Shown: one piece after another, positions 1-8,600 of the stretch | Numbering within the stretch: the first letter of the stretch is position 1 | Layout: each line of letters begins with the position of its first letter | NCBI GenBank assembly: GCA_027067015.1 | Contig: JAMOMS010000111.1 | Location: forward strand, 1-10,161 | Direction of reading: 5' to 3' | Origin: Campylobacterales bacterium | Lineage (GTDB): Bacteria; Campylobacterota; Campylobacteria; Campylobacterales; Hydrogenimonadaceae | Length of the DNA stretch: 10,161 bases | The notes under the pieces: model-generated | Told to the model about the DNA's origin: nothing | Seen by the model: the letters and a program-made list of their open reading frames with translations, nothing else | The model's database searches: none | Program-made: the position numbers and the translations under genes

Positions 1-1
1 C

Positions 2-478
2 AAACACGCCTCCACCCTTGAACATCTGGTCTATACTTTCTATATTCAAGGCATCAGCCGCGCCTTACTTCAAGAACTCGCCCGCCACCGCATGGCGAGT
101 CTTAGCGTCAAAAGTACCCGCTACACCCTCAAAGAGCTCAAAGAGGAAACCCCTTTCGATCCCGCCGATTTAAAGCGGGCCGAAAAATATATTGTTCTTA
201 CCGACAATGCCCTGGTTAACGAAATGGGTATCAAGGCCCTGGAGAACCTGCGACTACTACTGACTGCCGGCATCGCCAACGACAAGGCCAAATACGCTCT
301 CCCCGAATGTTACAAAACCGAGCTTACATGGACACTCAACGCCCGAAGCCTGCAAAATTTTTTGGAACTTCGCAGTGACAAAGCGGCTTTGTGGGAGATT
401 CGCCAGCTGGCCCTGGCCGTCTATAACGCCCTGCCCGACGAGCACAGATACCTCTTTAGCGTCAAAACCTACGACTGA
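2..478 (+). CDS. thyX: Flavin-dependent thymidylate synthase ThyX (5' truncated by window edge)
   Basis: ThyX makes dTMP from dUMP using FAD, NADPH and methylene-tetrahydrofolate, and replaces ThyA in many Campylobacterota. The frame is open from base 2 to the TGA at 476-478, giving 158 visible residues. About 50 N-terminal residues should lie off the window, since family members are usually 200-250 aa. The diagnostic ThyX motif RHR-x7-S is intact ([11 protein letters not shown], bases 83-115), and the C-terminal substrate-binding stretch [13 protein letters not shown] is also present. The internal ATG at 92 lies inside the RHR motif and cannot be the real start. The gene converges on ruvC and their 3' ends overlap by 10 bp. 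Family assignment is firm; only the N-terminus is unknown. Confidence 0.95.
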   Translation, partial: KHASTLEHLVYTFYIQGISRALLQELARHRMASLSVKSTRYTLKELKEETPFDPADLKRAEKYIVLTDNALVNEMGIKALENLRLLLTAGIANDKAKYALPECYKTELTWTLNARSLQNFLELRSDKAALWEIRQLALAVYNALPDEHRYLFSVKTYD

Positions 479-942
479 CGCAACCGCTGGGCGTGGGTAA
501 TGGCCACCGCCATGGCGTCGGTGATATCCAGCGGCTTGATCTCCTTTTGAATCCCCAAAATCCGTTTGACCATAAAGGCCACCTGCTCCTTGGCCGCCTT
601 GCCGTTGCCGGTGAGCGCCTTCTTGACCTGCAGGGGCGTATATTCGGCGAAGTTACCGTGCTCTTGTAAAATCTTCAGGCTCAAAGCCCCCCGAAACTGG
701 GCCAGTTTGAGCACCGTTTTGGGGTTAAAGGCAAAAAAGATATCCTCTATAGCCACCTCATCGACCCGATGGCTCTTTAAAATCAGATCCAGCCCTTCCA
801 CCAATTCCATAATCTGATATTGAAGCTCTTTTTCCTTAATACGTATCAGTCCCGCCTCTACCAACAAAACCTTCCGCCCCTCTTTTTTGACAATAGCGTA
901 CCCGCAATTCCGACTGCCCGGATCGATTCCCAATATGTTCAA
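469..942 (-). CDS. ruvC: Crossover junction endodeoxyribonuclease RuvC
   Basis: RuvC is the Holliday-junction resolvase. It acts as a dimer with RuvAB and nicks four-way junctions symmetrically using two metal ions. The protein is 157 aa, a little shorter than E. coli RuvC (173 aa). All four catalytic acidic residues are visible: D7 in GIDPGS, E66 in AIEDIFF, and D139 and D142 in LDITDAMA. The start is a TTG at 942-940. It is supported by a strong Shine-Dalgarno sequence (GAGGTG on the minus strand, bases 953-948) with 5-nt spacing, and by the protein beginning directly with the family's N-terminal strand MNILGIDPG. It is divergent from dnaA across the origin spacer, a conserved arrangement in Campylobacterota. 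Its 3' end overlaps the end of thyX. Confidence 0.96.
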   Translation of the reverse strand: MNILGIDPGSRNCGYAIVKKEGRKVLLVEAGLIRIKEKELQYQIMELVEGLDLILKSHRVDEVAIEDIFFAFNPKTVLKLAQFRGALSLKILQEHGNFAEYTPLQVKKALTGNGKAAKEQVAFMVKRILGIQKEIKPLDITDAMAVAITHAQRLRQS

Positions 943-962
943 CCGTTCACCTCTTTTTTCAC

Positions 963-988
963 AGGGTGAATAAAATTTTTCTCACCCT
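963..988. repeat. Inverted repeat / hairpin within oriC1
   Basis: The arms AGGGTGA (963-969) and TCACCCT (982-988) are perfect 7-bp complements around a 12-nt AT-rich loop containing AAAATTTT. The left arm overlaps the minus-strand DnaA box (965-973). The right arm carries a near-box, TTTCTCACC (978-986), with one mismatch in the core. It could be a structural part of the origin, paired DnaA sites facing each other, or a weak terminator-like hairpin, since a short T run follows. Only the symmetry is certain. Confidence 0.6.
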
Positions 989-1017
989 TTTCTAATCTCA
1001 TTTTAACGTATCGCCGA

Positions 1018-1023
1018 TAAAAT
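1018..1023 (+). promoter_or_regulatory. Possible -10 element of the dnaA promoter
   Basis: TAAAAT lies 38 nt before the dnaA ATG. Transcription would start near 1030, just before the two TTATTCACA boxes (1032-1040, 1045-1053). DnaA bound there could repress its own transcription. No convincing -35 hexamer is visible; Campylobacterota sigma-70 promoters commonly lack one. Assignment is by pattern only. Confidence 0.35.
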
Positions 1024-1061
1024 TACTCAAGTTATTCACACCATTTATTCACAGGTTGAAA

Positions 1062-2384
1062 ATGCTCATTGATCAAATTTATGAACTCCTTTCCCAGGAG
1101 ATCTCCCAGGCCGAATTTGACCGCTATATCAAACAGCTTCAGTATGATGAAGAGGGCTCACGCTCGGATATGGCCCTTTTTTACGCGCCCAACCCCCTGA
1201 TAGCCCGTTGGGTCAAGACCCGTTACGGCGCCAAACTGGCCCATCTTTTTGAGATCAAAACGGGAATCAAACCCCAAATTATGATCGAAATCAAAAGCGC
1301 CGTCTCCCAAAAGCGCGCTCACACGGCAATAGAAACCGCCCAAAAACCGACCGCCAAAAGCACCATTCTCAACCCCTCCTACACCTTTGACAGCTTTGTG
1401 GTAGGCAGTTCCAACCAATTTGCCTATACCGCCGCCCTCAGAGTCGCCGAAAAACCGGGAGAACAGTACAACCCGCTTTTTATCTACGGCGGGGCGGGTT
1501 TGGGTAAAACCCACCTGCTTCACGCCATCGGCAACTTCAATCTGGCACGGGGCAAACAGGTTATTTTTACCTCCCTTGAACAGTTCATGAACCAATTTAC
1601 CCACCACCTGCGCAACCACACCATGGACCGCTTCAGGGACAAATTCAGAAATTGCGATATTTTGCTTCTTGATGACATTCAATTTTTAAGTCGCAAAGAG
1701 GAGACCCAAAAAGAGCTCTTTCACACCTTCAACGAGCTTCACGGCGCGGGCAAACAGATTGTCATGACCTCCGATCAACATCCCAAGAAGATCGCGGGAC
1801 TCGAAGAGCGCCTTAGAAGCCGCTTCGAGTGGGGGCTTATCGCCGATATCCAACCCCCCGAACTGGAGACCAAAATCGCCATCATCAAGAAAAAGTGTGA
1901 GCTTAACGGTATTCAGCTCGATAACGACATCGTCAACTACATCGCCGCGCACATGGGCAACAATATCCGGGAGATAGAAGGGATCATCATTCAGCTCAAC
2001 GCTTTCGCCAATATGATGAACCAGACCATTACCCTCGATTTTGCTAAAAACGTCATCAAAAACCAGCTCAAAGAACGGAGTGAAAATATCACCATCGACG
2101 ATATTGTCAAAGTGGTCTCCAAAGAGCTTAATGTCAAACCCAGCGAGATCAAGAGCAAAAACCGCGCCCGAAAAATCGTTGAAGCCAGACGGATTGTGAT
2201 CTACCTGGCCCGTACCCTCACCCCCAACTCCATGCCCAGTCTCGCGCAATATTTCGGCATGAAAGACCATACCGCTGTCAGCCACGCCATGAAAAAGATC
2301 AATGAAATGTTGGATAAAGATGAAACATTCAAGGCCAAAATTGAGGAGTTACAGCACAAAATCAGCGCCCAAAGCCTCGATTGA
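1062..2384 (+). CDS. dnaA: Chromosomal replication initiator protein DnaA
   Basis: DnaA is the AAA+ initiator that binds DnaA boxes, melts the origin and loads DnaB helicase. Taking the ATG at 1062 gives 440 aa, typical for the phylum. Domain I (about 1-75) and a short linker are followed by the AAA+ domain. Walker A GGAGLGKT lies near residues 143-150, with its lysine at 149. Walker B LLLDD lies near 201-205, and arginines are at 250, 252 and 254 in RLRSRF. The C-terminal DNA-binding domain ends with the DnaA signature, including DHTAVSHA from residue 402. A TTG at 1056 is in frame two codons earlier, but ACAGG (1051-1055) is correctly spaced (6 nt) only for the ATG. That ribosome site touches the DnaA box at 1045-1053, consistent with autoregulation. 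Confidence 0.97.
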   Translation: MLIDQIYELLSQEISQAEFDRYIKQLQYDEEGSRSDMALFYAPNPLIARWVKTRYGAKLAHLFEIKTGIKPQIMIEIKSAVSQKRAHTAIETAQKPTAKSTILNPSYTFDSFVVGSSNQFAYTAALRVAEKPGEQYNPLFIYGGAGLGKTHLLHAIGNFNLARGKQVIFTSLEQFMNQFTHHLRNHTMDRFRDKFRNCDILLLDDIQFLSRKEETQKELFHTFNELHGAGKQIVMTSDQHPKKIAGLEERLRSRFEWGLIADIQPPELETKIAIIKKKCELNGIQLDNDIVNYIAAHMGNNIREIEGIIIQLNAFANMMNQTITLDFAKNVIKNQLKERSENITIDDIVKVVSKELNVKPSEIKSKNRARKIVEARRIVIYLARTLTPNSMPSLAQYFGMKDHTAVSHAMKKINEMLDKDETFKAKIEELQHKISAQSLD

Positions 2385-2403
2385 GATACAACTCTCCCCT
2401 TTG

Positions 2404-2430
2404 AGAGAAAAAAAAGATATAATAAATAGT
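2404..2430. other. Probable DNA unwinding element (AT-rich tract)
   Basis: This stretch is almost entirely A/T and includes an A8 run (2408-2415) followed by ATATAATAAATA. It directly abuts two tandem minus-strand DnaA boxes (2440-2448 and 2431-2439). Read on the minus strand away from the boxes, it begins ACTATTTATTATATC, which contains CTA/TTA triplets of the DnaA-trio type. Position and orientation fit the melting site of a bipartite origin. No melting experiment is available, so the role is inferred. Confidence 0.55.
2418..2423 (+). promoter_or_regulatory. Possible -10 element for dnaN
   Basis: A perfect TATAAT sits in the AT-rich tract behind dnaA, with no matching -35 at 17 nt. If used, it gives a leader of roughly 140 nt for dnaN that runs through the DnaA boxes and the hairpins at 2454-2507. 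The hexamer could equally be only part of the unwinding element. Confidence 0.3.
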
Positions 2431-2511
2431 TGTGAAAGAGGTGAAAATTCCATCGGCGCGCTTTACCCATTGCAAGCGCCGTTATCATGGCGTTAACCGG
2501 CGTTTTTCACA
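2431..2511. other. oriC: oriC2: DnaA-box cluster between dnaA and dnaN
   Basis: Three sites carry the TTCAC core. ATTTTCACC (2440-2448, minus) and TCTTTCACA (2431-2439, minus) are in direct tandem with no gap. TTTTTCACA (2503-2511, plus) is identical to the site at 955-963 on the other side of dnaA. With the AT-rich tract next to the tandem pair, this forms the second half of a bipartite oriC with dnaA in the middle. Bipartite origins that use the dnaA-flanking spacers are known in Campylobacterota. Confidence 0.8.
2477..2507 (+). terminator. Terminator-like hairpin after dnaA
   Basis: CGCCGTTA (2477-2484) pairs with TAACCGGCG (2494-2502) as an 8-bp stem with one bulged C and a 9-nt loop. 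Five T follow at 2503-2507. The A-A-G before the left arm can pair into the T run. An alternative stem, CGGCGC (2454-2459) with GCGCCG (2476-2481), uses the same left arm, so the two folds exclude each other. The T run is also part of the DnaA box at 2503-2511. It could end dnaA transcripts or attenuate read-through into dnaN. Confidence 0.5.
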
Positions 2512-2568
2512 AAAACACGCCACGCTACTGGTACTACTAAAGAAGAATACAATTTAAGGAGCAACCGC

Positions 2569-5978
<3,410 letters not shown>

Positions 5979-5984
5979 GTAGTT

Positions 5985-7418
5985 ATGCTCTATTCCAAAA
6001 AGCAGGAGAGATCCCGCCGTTTTCGACTGGCTTTACGGATGGGTATACCCATTCTCCTGCTGATGAGCATTCTTATTTTTTATGTCATCCGACAAAAAAA
6101 TTTTGCTTTTACCTCTTTGGAAATTGCCCTTTTTGCTACCATTGCCTTTATTGCCGTCTACTTTATCTTTTTTCTGATCAATCTGGGACAAAACGAAACC
6201 TATGTAGACCGGCTTACTGACGCCTTTAACCGTGACGCACTGCTTAAAACCCTGAAAAAGGGAGATTTTAAAACCCTGGTGTTATTACGAATCGACAACC
6301 TTCCTTATATTAACGACCATCACGGTATTGATAGGGGAGATAAACTTCTTAAAACCCTGGTTCTCTTTTTGGATCAACATCTGCAATCCTACGGTATCAA
6401 AGAGCCGGTGGTCGGACGCTATCACGGCGGGGATTTTATTGTGGCGTTACACCTTCGCGAAGAAGAGAGTGTGGCCGTTTTTGAGGAGTTTAGCGCCAAC
6501 CACAAAGAGATCAACGGCATCAGTATAGAGATCAAATACGCCGCCGTTTCTATTGAAAAAAAGACCGATCCATCTGATGTTATTACGCACCTTTACGATA
6601 CCATCTCTCTGCAAAAAGGGGAAAAACCGACCCAAAAACGCGCGAATGAGGAGCGTTTGGATATCACACTACTTGAAAAAGAGATTGTTGAAGCGATAGA
6701 AAAGCGTGCAATTTATCTTCTATTTTTTCCTATCAAGAATCTTTTGAACGATACCGTTGATTTTTTCGAGGTAGCGGTACGGCTTGATACCGAAACCAAC
6801 GGCCTTTTGATGCCCAAAAAATTTATTCCTGTCGTAAACCGTCTGGGATTGGAGCGCGCTTTTGACGAGGCCCTTTTTACGACCCTGTGCAAGGTGGCCA
6901 AAGAGGTGCGAAACGACATACGTTTTACTTTTCGCCTTTCACCCATCTCTATGCGTTATGAAGGTTTTTGCGAAAAACTCGCCCAAATCGCAACCTATCA
7001 CCATCTTACCGCTTCCCGATTTGATTTTCAAATCTATGAGAATAGACCCTATAAAGATATAACCCGCTATAAAGTGATCATAGAAGAGATCAAGGTGTTT
7101 GGTTTTACCGTCTCTTTGGAGAACTTTGGGGCTGTCAACGCGTCGGTGGAGTATCTGAAAAAACTGCCGGTGGATATGGTACAGTTTGACAAAGAATTTA
7201 CCGTCGGATTTTCCAATCCCCGACAAAACGCTTTGTTAAAAGGGTATTTACAAACCTGTCGCACACTTGGCGTGAAAGCCTTGATGCGCTGGGTTGATAA
7301 TGAGGAGCTTTTGCAGGCCTTTAAACAAATCGGTATCGATTACGCCCAGGGATTTGCGGTTAGCAACCGGTCCCTGACAAGTGAAATCCTTATATCCAGA
7401 TATGGAGTCAAATCATGA
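5985..7418 (+). CDS. Membrane-anchored degenerate GGDEF-EAL domain protein
   Basis: This 477-aa protein has two N-terminal membrane helices (about 15-35 and 43-67), a GGDEF-type domain (about 74-205) and an EAL-type domain (about 227-473). The GGDEF fold is recognisable from DRLTDAFNRDAL, but the active-site motif reads RYHGGDF (145-151) instead of RYGGDEF. In the EAL domain the motif is EVA (262-264). The metal-binding Asn of NLSP is R317, the Glu of EITE is Q349, DDFG is ENFG (379-382), the Lys of LKID is Q400, and AEGVE is replaced by MRWVD. Only the EAL-position Glu and the QGF near 455-457 remain. It is therefore unlikely to make or hydrolyse c-di-GMP and may act as a receptor or scaffold. 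The start is 6 nt after gyrB, with AGG (5977-5979) overlapping the gyrB stop codon. It ends in an ATGA overlap with queF. Confidence 0.85.
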   Translation: MLYSKKQERSRRFRLALRMGIPILLLMSILIFYVIRQKNFAFTSLEIALFATIAFIAVYFIFFLINLGQNETYVDRLTDAFNRDALLKTLKKGDFKTLVLLRIDNLPYINDHHGIDRGDKLLKTLVLFLDQHLQSYGIKEPVVGRYHGGDFIVALHLREEESVAVFEEFSANHKEINGISIEIKYAAVSIEKKTDPSDVITHLYDTISLQKGEKPTQKRANEERLDITLLEKEIVEAIEKRAIYLLFFPIKNLLNDTVDFFEVAVRLDTETNGLLMPKKFIPVVNRLGLERAFDEALFTTLCKVAKEVRNDIRFTFRLSPISMRYEGFCEKLAQIATYHHLTASRFDFQIYENRPYKDITRYKVIIEEIKVFGFTVSLENFGAVNASVEYLKKLPVDMVQFDKEFTVGFSNPRQNALLKGYLQTCRTLGVKALMRWVDNEELLQAFKQIGIDYAQGFAVSNRSLTSEILISRYGVKS

Positions 7419-7804
7419 AATACGGTGAAGAGATTGTCGCGAATTTCGATGTGGAAAAAGATCTGGAGATCTGGCCCAACAAACATGACAAGCGTTATAA
7501 AATTACCGTGACCTTGCCGGAATTTAGCTGTCTGTGTCCCAGAAGCGGGTATCCCGATTACGCCACCTTTACCCTGGAGTATATGCCCGATCAATGGGTT
7601 GTGGAGCTCAAAGCCCTCAAACTCTATATCAACAGTTTCAGAAACCGTCATATCAGTCACGAAGAGAGCGCCAATGAAGTGTTTGATACCCTCTATCAAA
7701 AACTCTCTCCCCGGTGGATGCGTTTGGTGGCCGATTTTAATCCCAGGGGAAACGTGCATACGGTTATCGAAATTGACAGCGATCTATTCGAGCGGGAGCA
7801 GTAA
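7415..7804 (+). CDS. queF: NADPH-dependent 7-cyano-7-deazaguanine reductase QueF (unimodular type)
   Basis: QueF reduces the nitrile of preQ0 to the aminomethyl group of preQ1, a late step in making queuosine for tRNAs with GUN anticodons. The 129-aa size fits the short, single-domain (YkvM-like) class. The catalytic cysteine is C41 in FSCLCPRSG, which forms a thioimide with preQ0. D48 in YPDYA is the proton donor. The QueF signature appears as VELKALKLYINSFRNRHISHE (about 63-83), with the substrate-binding Glu and the His-Glu pair. GGAG (7404-7407) lies 7 nt before the ATG, and the ATG overlaps the stop codon of the upstream gene (ATGA), implying translational coupling. No other queuosine genes are in the window. 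Confidence 0.94.
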   Translation: MKYGEEIVANFDVEKDLEIWPNKHDKRYKITVTLPEFSCLCPRSGYPDYATFTLEYMPDQWVVELKALKLYINSFRNRHISHEESANEVFDTLYQKLSPRWMRLVADFNPRGNVHTVIEIDSDLFEREQ

Positions 7805-7805
7805 A

Positions 7806-8453
7806 ATGAAGAGTGTCGCGACAGGCACGGTACTGGCGCTTCTTCTGTTGACGGGTTGTCAAACCGTCAATCGCCACCACAATCCCTACGATCCCAACGA
7901 GACGGCGCCCCGGGTCATAGGCGCCTCTTCCTCACCCGTAAGCGATTACGCCAAAAAGATTCTCTCCAACGCATCCCAACCGCACACCGATACGGCCAAA
8001 ATCAGGAAGATGGAGCTGGAGACCCAAAAAGAGATCGAAAAGCTCAAAGCCCAGAAAGAGTTGGAGATCGCCCGCATGAAAGCGGAAGCGGAACGGGCGA
8101 AAATCATGACGGAAAAGGAGTTGGGTCTCAAACAGCTTCAGGCCAAACTGGAAGAGATTGTCGGTGACAGAAAAATGGTGGGATGGGTGCTCTTTTTGAG
8201 CGCGCTTTTTCTGTTTGTGCTGTTATGGGTGGTTTTCAAGCTGGTTCGGGAGTATTACGCCCATAAAAAGAGGGTGGAAGAGGAGCGGATGCGACACGAA
8301 AAGGAACTGCAGGAAAAAGAACTACAGGCCAGACTGGCCGAAAAGATGTTTGACGCCCTGGCCAGCGGCAATCTGAGCGAAACACAGCAGAACAGACTGC
8401 TTGATTCCCTGGCCGGCGCCAACCAGCAGTTGATCCATAAAAAAGAGTCGTAA
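7806..8453 (+). CDS. Putative lipoprotein with central transmembrane helix and coiled coils, function unknown
   Basis: I do not recognise a family. The ATG at 7806 gives 215 aa and has GGGAG (7794-7798) 7 nt upstream. The N-terminus is a lipoprotein signal peptide: MKSV, a hydrophobic run, then the lipobox LLTGC with the lipidated cysteine at 18. A polar stretch follows, then a Lys/Glu-rich probable coiled coil (about 63-119), a strong membrane helix (about 124-147), a second charged coiled coil (about 151-183) and a short tail with possible helices. Lipidation plus an inner-membrane helix would place residues 19-123 in the periplasm and the C-terminus in the cytoplasm. The first coiled coil might bridge towards the outer membrane. 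It follows queF by one base. A longer reading from 7599 would run inside queF and lose the signal peptide. Confidence 0.75.
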   Translation: MKSVATGTVLALLLLTGCQTVNRHHNPYDPNETAPRVIGASSSPVSDYAKKILSNASQPHTDTAKIRKMELETQKEIEKLKAQKELEIARMKAEAERAKIMTEKELGLKQLQAKLEEIVGDRKMVGWVLFLSALFLFVLLWVVFKLVREYYAHKKRVEEERMRHEKELQEKELQARLAEKMFDALASGNLSETQQNRLLDSLAGANQQLIHKKES

Positions 8454-8488
8454 ATTTTTTGGATAGATTTGGGAGATTATTCAAAAAA

Positions 8489-8564
8489 TGGTGGAGCATA
8501 GCGGGCTCGAACCGCTGACCTCCTCGCTGCCAGCGAGGCGCTCTCCCAGCTGAGCTAATGCCCC
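8489..8564 (-). tRNA. tRNA-Ala (anticodon GGC)
   Basis: On the minus strand, a 76-nt cloverleaf starts GGGGCATTAGCTCAG and ends in an encoded CCA (8491-8489). The 5' arm GGGGCAT pairs with ATGCTCC, with one G-U pair. The D-arm reads GCTCAGCTGGGAGAGC. The anticodon stem CCTCG/CGAGG encloses the loop CTGGCAG, giving anticodon GGC for alanine codons GCC and GCU. The T-arm contains GGTTCGAGCC. It lies 36 nt after the PP-loop gene on the same strand and faces the end of the lipoprotein gene. Confidence 0.97.
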
Positions 8565-8582
8565 ACAACCTTGGAGACCCGA

Positions 8583-8588
8583 ATTTTA
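8583..8588 (-). promoter_or_regulatory. Possible tRNA-Ala -10 element
   Basis: On the minus strand, TAAAAT is followed by the GC-rich stretch TCGGGTC and then, 18 nt later, by the tRNA 5' end. A GC-rich discriminator after the -10 is common in stable-RNA promoters under stringent control. There is no clear -35, so read-through from the upstream dnaG/PP-loop transcript is an alternative. Confidence 0.35.
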
Positions 8589-8600
8589 ATTGAAGTCTGC

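Larger units (their letters stand above)
943..1061. other. oriC: oriC1: DnaA-box cluster upstream of dnaA
   Basis: This ruvC-dnaA spacer contains several 9-mers with the TTCAC core known for Campylobacterota DnaA boxes. They are TTTTTCACA (955-963, plus), TTATTCACC (965-973, minus), TTATTCACA (1032-1040, plus) and TTATTCACA (1045-1053, plus), with a weaker CCGTTCACC at 943-951. Two are identical and differ by one base from the E. coli consensus TTATCCACA. The density of sites, the AT-rich composition and the flanking ruvC and dnaA genes support one half of a bipartite origin. The other half lies behind dnaA. Box positions are read directly; the origin function is inferred from the phylum's known layout. 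Confidence 0.85.

Noticed and set aside
1056..1061. TTG start two codons upstream for dnaA
   Set aside because: The only Shine-Dalgarno-like bases (1051-1055) touch this TTG with no spacing but are well placed for the ATG at 1062.
1158..2285. Two minus-strand open frames (174 and 199 aa) opposite dnaA
   Set aside because: They lie fully inside dnaA, whose Walker, arginine-finger and signature motifs are intact; the antisense peptides show no family features.
7599..7805. N-terminal extension of the lipoprotein frame
   Set aside because: It would overlap queF for 206 bases and bury the lipoprotein signal peptide inside the protein. The ATG at 7806 has a good ribosome site.
8439..8460. A6...T6 inverted repeat as a terminator after the lipoprotein gene
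   Set aside because: The stem would be only A-T pairs with a 10-nt loop and no GC core, too weak to call an intrinsic terminator.
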